This document shows positions 17,723-24,512 of a stretch of DNA of 64,000 nt, in pieces. How positions within the stretch are numbered: the first letter of the stretch is position 1; every line of letters starts with the position of its first letter. The notes below the pieces were generated by a model, which saw only the letters and a list, made by a program, of their open reading frames with translations, ran no database searches and had not been told where the DNA came from. The stretch is taken from NCBI RefSeq assembly GCF_041929205.1, contig NZ_JBHFNT010000067.1; one strand, written 5' to 3'. Source of the DNA: Floridanema evergladense. GTDB taxonomy: Bacteria > Cyanobacteriota > Cyanobacteriia > Cyanobacteriales > Aerosakkonemataceae. Both the position numbers and the translations under genes were made by a program.

Positions 17723-18220
17723 ATGACTACAATTATTTGGATACATGGTGATTGTTTGAGTCCGAAAAATCCCGCTTTGCTGCAATTTCCTGATGCGCCT
17801 GCTATTTGGGTTTGGGATGAAGCGTTACTTAAAGAATGGCAAATTAGTCTGAAACGAATTACTTTTATTTATGAATGTTTGTTAGAGTTACCTGTGGTGA
17901 TTCGTCGCGGTGATGTGGCAAATGAGGTATTAGCTTTTGCCAAAGAACATGATGCTAATACTGTGGTGACTGCGGAAAGTCCTAGTCCTAGATTTCAAGA
18001 GATTTGTGGAGAAATTGAGAAAGAGGTTAGGTTGTTGGTGGTGGCGATCGATCCTTTTTTAGATTATGACGGTTACATTGATTTGAAACGTTTTTCCCGT
18101 TATTGGAAAGTCGCCCAAAAATATGTGTACCCAACAAAATATCTGGCAACTCATCTCCACCCAAAACTAAAATTGCGAATTCTTCTCGATCAAAAAGTAC
18201 ATTTCCTCGATACAAATTAA
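17723..18220 (+). CDS. Photolyase N-terminal alpha/beta domain protein (stand-alone)
   Basis: 165 residues matching only the Rossmann-like N-terminal photolyase domain: IIWIHGDCLSPKNPALL (4-20), APAIWVWDE (25-33), LKRITFIYECLLELPVVIRR (44-63) and a GDVANEVLAFAKEHDAN block. A DLKRFSRYW segment near residue 115 normally belongs to the domain's end. The final ~35 residues (after about WKVAQKYV) look unlike the family and overlap, in antisense, the retropepsin-like gene, so the C-terminus seems to have been rewritten by a junction. Together with the upstream FAD-domain protein it could rebuild a two-subunit photolyase-like fold. Confidence 0.75.
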   Translation: MTTIIWIHGDCLSPKNPALLQFPDAPAIWVWDEALLKEWQISLKRITFIYECLLELPVVIRRGDVANEVLAFAKEHDANTVVTAESPSPRFQEICGEIEKEVRLLVVAIDPFLDYDGYIDLKRFSRYWKVAQKYVYPTKYLATHLHPKLKLRILLDQKVHFLDTN

Positions 18221-18428
18221 ACCGTGCTTCGCCGCGTGCAGTCTCCATATTTCGTTGTTGACTCCCAAGAATCCATCCCAAACTTTCGGCATCTTGGTTA
18301 TCAATTGCTAGCCAGCCTGTGAAACCTGTATCTAGGAGTGCTTTGACTTGGATAATATCACCATCAGCAGCAATCAAACCTATTTCAAAAGTTAACTCTC
18401 CCTTGCTATTAAATTCGCCTGAAATCAT
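18027..18428 (-). CDS. Retropepsin-like aspartic protease family protein, copy A (altered C-terminus)
   Basis: 133 residues. Contains the DTG active-site motif in ALLDTGFTGWLAI (about 32-44), typical of single-domain retropepsin-like proteins that dimerise to form the catalytic pair. It closely parallels copy B (18880-19245) through DILLG, after which copy B continues to a normal VRWLQTKRLV end whereas copy A runs into unrelated residues (THIFGRLSNN...). The break falls near base 18125, exactly where the opposing photolyase-domain gene also loses similarity. Starts within the stop of its partner gene (ATGA-type 4-base overlap), so the pair is translationally coupled. Confidence 0.75.
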   Translation of the reverse strand: MISGEFNSKGELTFEIGLIAADGDIIQVKALLDTGFTGWLAIDNQDAESLGWILGSQQRNMETARGEARFNLYRGNVLFDREEFAILVLGGDELPDILLGTHIFGRLSNNGKNVSNQCNRHNLKKDRSPPPTT

Positions 18429-18742
18429 ATTCTGCCACAGGTTCCTGTTTCATTTAGACGCATAATGAGACTCTTGGTATGAGGATATTTTTCACAAATT
18501 TTTTGTATCGCAACCATTTCATCTGCGTCTATAAAATAGTCGCCACTATCCGGCTCAATCACAATAAACCAATCATAATGATCCTTAATTAGTTCTGGTT
18601 TAACTCGTTCAAAAATTACCCGACAGCGTTGAGCAAATGCCTCACTTTCAGCGCGTCGTTTGGCTTTTTCTTCGGGAGATAATTGGCGATCGGGAAATAC
18701 CCTGCCTCGACGTGCAGTTTGATGAGAAGGTAATTTATTCAT
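18425..18742 (-). CDS. Partner protein of retropepsin cassette, copy A
   Basis: 105 residues from MNKLPSHQTARRGRVFPDRQ. I do not recognise a named family. Visible pattern: basic N-terminus with RRGRVFP, a charged helix rich in E/K/R, and the sequence ELIKDHYDWFIVIEPDSGDYFIDADE followed by an Asn-Glu-Thr-Gly-x-Cys-Gly C-terminus; this last part resembles small proteins found beside retropepsin-like genes. It is about 70% identical by eye to copy B (19242-19559). An ATG at 18811 would add 23 residues with no counterpart in copy B. It may be an antitoxin-like or regulatory partner, but this is inference from gene order only. Confidence 0.75.
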   Translation of the reverse strand: MNKLPSHQTARRGRVFPDRQLSPEEKAKRRAESEAFAQRCRVIFERVKPELIKDHYDWFIVIEPDSGDYFIDADEMVAIQKICEKYPHTKSLIMRLNETGTCGRI

Positions 18743-18879
18743 GTTGGCTAAATAACTAAATATCTGGTTTATATTATAAGCTGATTTGAGTAGATGAGAT
18801 AGCGATCGCACTCACCCCAATTCACCACAATAAAAACCCAGTTTATTAAATAAACCGGATTTTTGAAGCGTTTTTTCAC

Positions 18880-19245
18880 TTATCCTAAAGTCAAAACTCC
18901 TGCTGGAAAATCAGCCACAAGTCTCTTTGTTTGTAGCCAACGGACACCTAAAAGAATATCTGAAAGTTCATTTCCACATAATACTGGGATTGTTAATTAT
19001 TCTCCATCAAAAATCACAAACCCAGCATAGAGATTGAACTGTGCATTGCCGCGTGCAGTCTTCATTGTTTCTTTCTGATTTGCAAAAATCCAACCTAAAC
19101 TTTCAGCATCTTGAGTATCAATTGCTAACCAGCCTGTGAAACCTGTATCTAGAAGTGCATTGACTGTAATAATATCACCATCAGCAGCAATCAACCCAAT
19201 CTCAAAAATTAATTCTCCATTACTATTAAATTCACCTGAAATCAT
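18880..19245 (-). pseudogene. Retropepsin-like aspartic protease, copy B, interrupted by an in-frame stop
   Basis: Reading from 19245, residues 1-82 end at FVIFDGE followed by TAA (18997-18999). The same frame then continues without shift for 38 more codons (LTIPVLCGNELSDILLG, RWLQTKRLVADFPAGVLTLG) to a second stop at 18880. The continuation aligns with copy A around NELSDILLG/DELPDILLG, so a single nonsense change has split one gene of about 121 codons. The DTG active site (ALLDTGFTGW) is intact in the first part. Readthrough is conceivable but loss of function is more likely. Confidence 0.8.
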
Positions 19246-19559
19246 ATTTTGCCACAGGCTCCAGTTTCATTTATTCTCATCATTAGTCGCAAAGTATGTC
19301 CAAATTTATCCTTAGCCTTTTGTCGAGCAATTGTTTCATCTGCATCAATTACATAATCCCCACTTTCTGGTTCAATCACAATAAACCAATCGTAATGTTC
19401 TTTAATTAATTCTGGTTTAACTCTTTCAAATATCTCCTGACAACGCTGATTAAACTTTTCACCTTCAACCTGACGAAGTGCTTTTTCTTCTGGAGATAAT
19501 TGACGTTCTGGAAATACTCTTCCCCGACGCGGAGTTTGATTTTTAGATAGCTGAGTCAT
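19242..19559 (-). CDS. Partner protein of retropepsin cassette, copy B
   Basis: 105 residues, paralogous to copy A: MTQLSKNQTPRRGRVFPERQ, then a charged helix, HYDWFIVIEPESGDYVIDAD and a C-terminal INETGACGKI. It overlaps the retropepsin start by four bases. It remains intact although the protease downstream carries a stop. No family name can be given. Together with copy A, the order partner-protease is preserved, so the two-gene unit was duplicated in tandem as a block. Confidence 0.75.
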   Translation of the reverse strand: MTQLSKNQTPRRGRVFPERQLSPEEKALRQVEGEKFNQRCQEIFERVKPELIKEHYDWFIVIEPESGDYVIDADETIARQKAKDKFGHTLRLMMRINETGACGKI

Positions 19560-19620
19560 TTTTTGTTACTCTCAATAAACAGCCAATGTTTATTTGTTAT
19601 TATAAATCAGATTAAGCTCA

Positions 19621-19685
19621 TGTACGTTGTTGCGCTTCAGCGCTCTTATCCTAGTTTTAATAGCGCTAAAGCACAACAACATACA
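19621..19685. repeat. GTACGTTGTTGCGC palindromic repeat, copy 1
   Basis: Inverted repeat with arms TGTACGTTGTTGCGCTTCAG and (complement) GCACAACAACATACAT around a spacer of about 20 bases. Related copies are at 42844-42895 and 52285-52324. Confidence 0.75.
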
Positions 19686-19811
19686 TAAATGTCAGAAAAT
19701 ACCAAAGATGTAGCTATCCTTCAGGGAAAAGATCTGTTAGCTTTTTAAAATGCTGATTGCTTGGGAAAATTCTCAGGACGATCGCATTTCACCACAATTT
19801 TAGGAAAAAGC

Positions 19812-20732
19812 ATGGAAACACTCAAAGGAAGAGATTTATTAAGCCTAGCAGACCTAACTTCAGAAGAACTACTTCAACTTTTGGATCTCGCTACACAAAT
19901 GAAAGCCAAAAAAGTCAATATTCGCTGTAACAAAGTTCTGGGATTACTCTTTTCTAAAGCTTCCACTAGAACTAGGGTAAGTTTTACTGTGGCGATGTAC
20001 CAACTGGGGGGACAAGTAATTGACCTTAATCCTAATGTTACCCAAGTTAGTCGCGGTGAACCATTACAAGATACTGCAAGAGTTTTGGATCGGTATTTGG
20101 ATATTTTAGCAATCAGAACCTTTGAACAAAAGGATTTACAAACTTTTGCTGATTATGCCAAAATTCCGGTAATTAATGCTTTAACTGACCTAGAACATCC
20201 CTGTCAAGTTTTGGCAGATTTATTAACCGCCAAAGAATGTTTTGGTCAGCTAAAAGGGTTAACTTTGACTTACCTTGGTGATGGGAATAATATGGCTAAT
20301 TCCCTAATGTTGGGTTGTGCGATGGTAGGAATGAATGTGAGAATTGCTTCCCCAATAGATTATCAACCAGATTCAAATATAATAGAAAAAGCTAAGGCAA
20401 TAGCAGGCGATCGCACTGAAGTCACAATTACAACCGATCCGATTACTGCTACTAAAGGTGCAAATGTGGTGTACACAGATGTTTGGGCTAGTATGGGTCA
20501 AGAAGCTGAAGCTGATAATAGAATTCCCATTTTTCAACCTTATCAAGTTAACGAACAATTGATGAGTTTGGCTGATAAAGATGCCATTGTTTTACATTGT
20601 TTACCTGCTCATCGTGGCGAAGAAATTACAGATGAAGTGATGGAAGGTTCACAGTCTAGACTTTGGGATCAAGCAGAAAATCGAATGCACGCCCAAAAAG
20701 CTTTATTAGCTAGTTTACTCGGTGCAGATTAA
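19812..20732 (+). CDS. argF: Ornithine carbamoyltransferase
   Basis: 306 residues from METLKGRDLLSLADL. Carbamoyl-phosphate site STRTR (51-55), HPCQ (129-132), ornithine-binding SMG loop in WASMGQE (226-231) and catalytic Cys263 in HCLPAHRGEE. It condenses ornithine with carbamoyl phosphate to citrulline in arginine synthesis. AGGA lies about ten bases before the ATG at 19812, which is preferred over an upstream TTG at 19761. A hairpin after the stop (20745-20770) may help end transcription. No other arg gene is adjacent, as is common in cyanobacteria. Confidence 0.95.
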   Translation: METLKGRDLLSLADLTSEELLQLLDLATQMKAKKVNIRCNKVLGLLFSKASTRTRVSFTVAMYQLGGQVIDLNPNVTQVSRGEPLQDTARVLDRYLDILAIRTFEQKDLQTFADYAKIPVINALTDLEHPCQVLADLLTAKECFGQLKGLTLTYLGDGNNMANSLMLGCAMVGMNVRIASPIDYQPDSNIIEKAKAIAGDRTEVTITTDPITATKGANVVYTDVWASMGQEAEADNRIPIFQPYQVNEQLMSLADKDAIVLHCLPAHRGEEITDEVMEGSQSRLWDQAENRMHAQKALLASLLGAD

Positions 20733-20744
20733 TTCCATCCGTAG

Positions 20745-20770
20745 GGTGCGTTAGGGAAATGTAACGCACC
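20745..20770. repeat. GGTGCGTTA hairpin after argF
   Basis: Nine-base perfect stem (GGTGCGTTA / TAACGCACC) with an eight-base loop 13 bases after argF. No U-run follows, so it is a weak terminator candidate; the sequence also belongs to a dispersed GTAGGGTGCGTTA repeat, a fragment of which recurs near 42696. Confidence 0.55.
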
Positions 20771-20924
20771 ATTACTCCATATTTAGTGTTGTCGTCTAAC
20801 TCTTGAATTATTCAAAGCAAAAAAACTGAGACATATTCAGGATAAATGCTGAGATTTTTCTCCCAAATTTTTATTCAACCTATATCCTTTTTTATAAAAT
20901 ACTGGACAAAAAGGGGTTTTTAAT

Positions 20925-20938
20925 AGTACGAATGTTCT
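20925..20938 (+). promoter_or_regulatory. Predicted LexA (SOS) box upstream of lexA
   Basis: AGTACGAATGTTCT fits the cyanobacterial SOS box RGTAC-N3-D-GTWCB reported for Anabaena at every fixed position. It lies 81 bases before the lexA start and suggests autoregulation. Confidence 0.75.
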
Positions 20939-21018
20939 AGAAGATAAATTTTTGAGTGATGAATCGATCGCTCATAACAGATCAAAAACTACCTAGAACA
21001 CATTAGCGAAATTTTACT

Positions 21019-21633
21019 ATGGAAACCCTCACAGGAGCTCAACAAGAACTTTACGACTGGTTAGTGGAATACATCAATCAGCATCATTATGCGCCGTCAA
21101 TTAGGCAAATGATGCGAGCGATGAATTTAAAATCACCAGCACCCGTGCAAAGTCGGTTAGATCATTTGCGAGAAAAAGGATATATTACCTGGACAGATGG
21201 CAAAGCTCGGACTTATAGAATTTTGCGATCGCAAATAGAAACCGAACCTAGTAGTAGCGTACCGATTTTAGGCGCGATCGCCGCAGGTTGCATGGTAGAA
21301 CCTTACACCGATTCAGTAGAAAAATTCGACTTTGCCAACGCATTACCACCAAAAACTTTTGCTTTAAGGGTAATGGGAGACAGCATGATCGAAGATCATA
21401 TTGCTGATGGTGATTTAGTAATTTTGTGTCCCGTCGTTGAACCCGACACAGTGAAGAATGGCACAATTGTAGCGGCGAGAGTGGAAGGACATGGTACCAC
21501 TTTAAAACGCTTTTACCGCAAAAGCGATCGCGTCATCCTCAAACCCGCTAACGCCAAATATCAACCTATCGAAGCACCAGCACAAGAAGTCCAACTCCAA
21601 GGAACATTGGTCGGCGTTTGGCGCAATTATTAG
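21019..21633 (+). CDS. lexA: LexA repressor, apparently self-cleavable
   Basis: 204 residues. N-terminal winged helix (about 1-70) with TGAQQELYDWLVEYI and the recognition helix APVQSRLDHLREKGYI. The C-terminal S24 peptidase domain holds the cleavage bond Ala89-Gly90, Ser122 in GDSMIEDH and Lys163 in TLKRFY, all the residues needed for RecA-stimulated self-cleavage. This differs from Synechocystis LexA, which lacks them and regulates other genes. A matching SOS box upstream supports a true DNA-damage response. The residue after the cleavage Gly is Cys91, slightly unusual. Confidence 0.95.
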   Translation: METLTGAQQELYDWLVEYINQHHYAPSIRQMMRAMNLKSPAPVQSRLDHLREKGYITWTDGKARTYRILRSQIETEPSSSVPILGAIAAGCMVEPYTDSVEKFDFANALPPKTFALRVMGDSMIEDHIADGDLVILCPVVEPDTVKNGTIVAARVEGHGTTLKRFYRKSDRVILKPANAKYQPIEAPAQEVQLQGTLVGVWRNY

Positions 21634-21709
21634 GGGCTGAGGGGTTCTAGGGGCAAAAGGTAAAAATTCCCCTAGTCCCCTTGTCCCCTATCTTTAAGAG
21701 TTTTTAAGC

Positions 21710-22168
21710 TCATTTCATTTCTTTTCTTGGTAGCCAGTTTTCATCGAGTAGCTCATCAAGTGTGTAAGGGCATTCTGGGGGGAACTCGACAGAGTTTTGA
21801 GTTTTTATCTTTACAGCTTTAAGTGCTTTCTGATAGATACGTTCTAATTCTTTTTCTAGGTAATTACGAAGTGTAGTTGTCAATCTTTCATTCAATTCAG
21901 AGCGGAAATTATAAATCTCTTCCTGCCAATGAACGGTATTATTATCGAATTCGCTTGTCCAATATTGCAGTAGTAGTAAATGCCGTAGCAACTGATTCAA
22001 AAAACTAACTACGGCGTGTTTTTTCTCACTCCCCAAATCTTCTAATTCCTCAATTAAATTTTCTAAATCTAAAGCCTTAAATTGCTTATTCTTTAGTAGT
22101 TCTATAGTTGATTCTAACCACAGATAATCATCTGTTTCATAAAGATTTTTTAAATCGATAACGCTCAT
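21710..22168 (-). CDS. DUF29 family protein
   Basis: 152 residues of the DUF29 type, common and multi-copy in cyanobacteria: LYETDDYLWLESTIELLKN (9-27), DLENLIEELEDLG (34-46), KKHAVVSFLNQLLRHLLLLQYW (49-70) and a C-terminal PPECPYTLDELLDENWLP. All-helical and soluble. Function is not established; DUF29 genes are often near mobile or toxin-antitoxin loci. Convergent with lexA; the region between holds a CCCCTAGT/CCCCTTGT heptamer pair. Confidence 0.88.
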   Translation of the reverse strand: MSVIDLKNLYETDDYLWLESTIELLKNKQFKALDLENLIEELEDLGSEKKHAVVSFLNQLLRHLLLLQYWTSEFDNNTVHWQEEIYNFRSELNERLTTTLRNYLEKELERIYQKALKAVKIKTQNSVEFPPECPYTLDELLDENWLPRKEMK

Positions 22169-22485
22169 GGAGCCTCCCTGTTCTACTAATTAAGATGCCT
22201 TTCTTTGGGGGACTAATTTTTTCTTTTAGCCTTTTAATTTGACTTAATTTTCTCCCTCACAGTATTGATAATTAGCGATCGCAAAAATACGATCCTCTTC
22301 TTAAGTTTGTTTTACTCACATCGTACCTGATTTTATCCCAATAACCTGGAATATACAGGGTAAATTTCCTGCATATCTCAAGTTATCGATATACACTAAA
22401 GAAGTGTTGAGCATCATCCTAACTACCTCCCCAGTCCCTTTTTGTGCGAAGATGGCTCAAAGTTTAGAGCTTACTAGAGTTTATT
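22169..22485. other. Intergenic region between DUF29 and MFS genes
   Basis: 317 bases separating divergent genes, so it should contain two promoters. It is AT-rich with one HIP1 octamer near 22278. I see no convincing ORF, hairpin or RNA gene. Confidence 0.5.
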
Positions 22486-23772
22486 GTGGAAACAGTTTCA
22501 TCTTTTCTGAAAGTTTTTCAGAGTCGCAAAATGGCGGCTCTTTTGTTATTGGGATTTTCTTCTGGGTTGCCCTTTTTATTACCGAGAAGCAATCTGCAAG
22601 CTTGGATGACTTTAGAAAAAGTTGATTTAGGTGCGATCGGGTTGTTTGGTTTGGTAAATTTGCCCTATTCGCTGAAGTTTTTGTGGTCGCCCATACTCGA
22701 TCGCTATGTACCACCATTTTTAGGGCGGAGACGTGGTTGGTTGGCAATTACTCAAGTAGCTTTAATTTTAGCGATCGCTGCCCTCTACTTCCAAAAACCC
22801 AGTCAAGCTTTACAACTTCTCGCCGTTAACGCTGTATTAATAGCCTTTTTCGGTGCTACCCAAGACATTGCTGCTGACGCTTACCGCACCGACGTTTTAG
22901 AAAAACTGGAAATGGGCGCAGGTGCAGCCGTTTTCGTTTTAGGTTATCGTCTCGCCCTTTTAGCCACAGGTTCGATCGCTTTTATTCTCGCTGATAGCAT
23001 CCCTTGGCCTTCCGTTTTTCTGTTCATGTCCCTCCTCATGCTCATCGGTGTAGTCGCCTCATTCTTTGCGCCAGAGCCAGCAGAAGACGAAAATCGACCC
23101 GAATCTTTAAGAGAAGCAGTTGTTTTACCTTTTGGCGATTTTTTCTCTCGAAATGGCTTACTTTTAGGATTTGTAATTCTACTGTTCGTCGTCCTTTACA
23201 GTCTTGGTGACGCATTCCTCAGCAGTCTTTCCACTCCCTTTTTAATTAAAACTGGTTTTGCTCAAAAAGAAATTGGCGCAATTCGTGGGGGAATGGGTTT
23301 AATCGCCACGATTGTCGGAACATTAACCGGAGGTGCAATTCTCAGTAAAATTGGGATTAATCGCTCTTTGTGGATATTTGGCTTACTGCAAGCTTTAAGT
23401 AATATCGGTTATTTCGTCCTCGCGCAAGCCGGAAAAAATTATCCGCTTTTAGTGTTGAGTATTAATGTAGAAAACTTTTGTGGAGGACTTGCAGCAGCGG
23501 GTTTTGTGGCTTTTTTAATGAGTCTTTGTAACCAGCGTTTTTCTGCTACTCAATACGCTTTGCTCACTAGTTTTATGGCTGTCAGTCGAGACCTTTTGGT
23601 TGCTCCTTCCGGCTTTTTAGCAGCAAAAACAGGTTGGCCTTTATTTTTCCTAATCAGTATTTTCGCCGCTTTACCAGGATTAGCGCTTTTACCTATTGTC
23701 GCTCCTTGGAATCCTCGACTTCAACCGATGCCCAGACCTGGATTAGATGAAAGAGAAGATTTTGAAATCTAG
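22486..23772 (+). CDS. AmpG-like MFS transporter
   Basis: 428 residues with about 12 hydrophobic helices. Features of the AmpG/PAT branch of the MFS: GFSSGLPFLLPRSNLQAWM at the N-terminus, LKFLWSPILDRY for the loop after helix 2, and GATQDIAADAYRTDVL (about 126-141). AmpG proteins carry anhydromuropeptides across the inner membrane for peptidoglycan recycling; for this cyanobacterial member the cargo is unproved. A NagZ-like glycosidase that would act on the same compounds occurs 34 kb away in this window. GTG start at 22486. Confidence 0.82.
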   Translation: METVSSFLKVFQSRKMAALLLLGFSSGLPFLLPRSNLQAWMTLEKVDLGAIGLFGLVNLPYSLKFLWSPILDRYVPPFLGRRRGWLAITQVALILAIAALYFQKPSQALQLLAVNAVLIAFFGATQDIAADAYRTDVLEKLEMGAGAAVFVLGYRLALLATGSIAFILADSIPWPSVFLFMSLLMLIGVVASFFAPEPAEDENRPESLREAVVLPFGDFFSRNGLLLGFVILLFVVLYSLGDAFLSSLSTPFLIKTGFAQKEIGAIRGGMGLIATIVGTLTGGAILSKIGINRSLWIFGLLQALSNIGYFVLAQAGKNYPLLVLSINVENFCGGLAAAGFVAFLMSLCNQRFSATQYALLTSFMAVSRDLLVAPSGFLAAKTGWPLFFLISIFAALPGLALLPIVAPWNPRLQPMPRPGLDEREDFEI

Positions 23773-23846
23773 TTGTAAACTGTAATATAGAGACTGAAAA
23801 AGTTTTCTGAAACCAATTTTTTTACTCAAACTAGGCAATTCTAACT

Positions 23847-23990
23847 ATGGCTATTTTTCGTCAATATGTTGCTCCTTTTTTGATTTTGTTGGTGTTTTTA
23901 GTGGCTTTACTAGCAGTGAGTTCGCGCATCTTTTTACCTGCGGATATGGCAGCACCCGCACCAACTGAAGAAGTAACTTCTGCTTCCTAA
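23847..23990 (+). CDS. Small single-span membrane protein
   Basis: A 47-residue reading frame: MAIFRQYVAPF, one long hydrophobic helix (about 9-30), SSRIFLPAD and an Ala/Pro/Glu tail. The stop (TAA, 23988-23990) is followed at once by the ATG of the GNAT gene, so the two are probably translationally coupled. Similar short peptides with an RIFLPADMAAPAP-like motif seem familiar from cyanobacteria, but I cannot name the family. Possibly a small subunit of a membrane complex. Confidence 0.7.
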   Translation: MAIFRQYVAPFLILLVFLVALLAVSSRIFLPADMAAPAPTEEVTSAS

Positions 23991-24461
23991 ATGAGCTACA
24001 AATTACCAGCGAACTATCAATTTGTTACTGGTTCAAGTTTAGACCGGGCTACTTTGGTCAAGTTTATGCAAAAAACTTACCAAGAACTGTTTCCTCAACA
24101 GAATTTCTCTCATTTAGCTGTTACAGTTGAGAAGTATTTTTCTGCCCAAACTCCGGTTTGGTGGGTAGAAGAAAAGTTGGAAAATAGTACTGCAATTAAA
24201 GTTGGTTGTTTGTGGGTTGGTAATGGAATCGATCAGGTAAATGCCGATCGCCACGCTCACATTTTTCTCCTTTATGTTGCTCCCGAACATCGTCGCCAAG
24301 GTATTGGGAAAAGTTTAATGCAATTGGGCGAAGATTGGGCAAAAAGTCGGGGCGATCGGCAAATCAGTCTTCAAGTTTTTCAATCCAATCAGCCAGCAAT
24401 TAATCTCTACCAACAATTAGGTTATCAAGTCCAATCTCTTTCAATGGTAAAGTATATTTAG
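23991..24461 (+). CDS. GNAT-family N-acetyltransferase
   Basis: 156 residues. The acetyl-CoA motif is APEHRRQGIGKSLMQLGEDW (about 98-117), matching R/Q-x-x-G-x-G/A, with the typical N-x-x-A-I-x-L-Y-x-x-L-G-Y motif at the end (NQPAINLYQQLGYQV). Motif HIFLLYV provides the central strand. Substrate unknown; possibilities include protein N-termini or small amines. It is coupled to the small membrane peptide upstream and its stop codon lies inside a 26-base perfect palindrome. Confidence 0.85.
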   Translation: MSYKLPANYQFVTGSSLDRATLVKFMQKTYQELFPQQNFSHLAVTVEKYFSAQTPVWWVEEKLENSTAIKVGCLWVGNGIDQVNADRHAHIFLLYVAPEHRRQGIGKSLMQLGEDWAKSRGDRQISLQVFQSNQPAINLYQQLGYQVQSLSMVKYI

Positions 24462-24484
24462 GGGCGATTCATGAATCGCCCCTA
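24459..24484. repeat. 26-base perfect palindrome at the GNAT stop codon
   Basis: Arms TAGGGGCGATTCA and TGAATCGCCCCTA join without a spacer. The first three bases are the GNAT stop codon. It could form a hairpin in the mRNA end but is not followed by a U-run. Confidence 0.75.
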
Positions 24485-24512
24485 CCCAAATCACCAATCA
24501 CCAATCCCTAAC

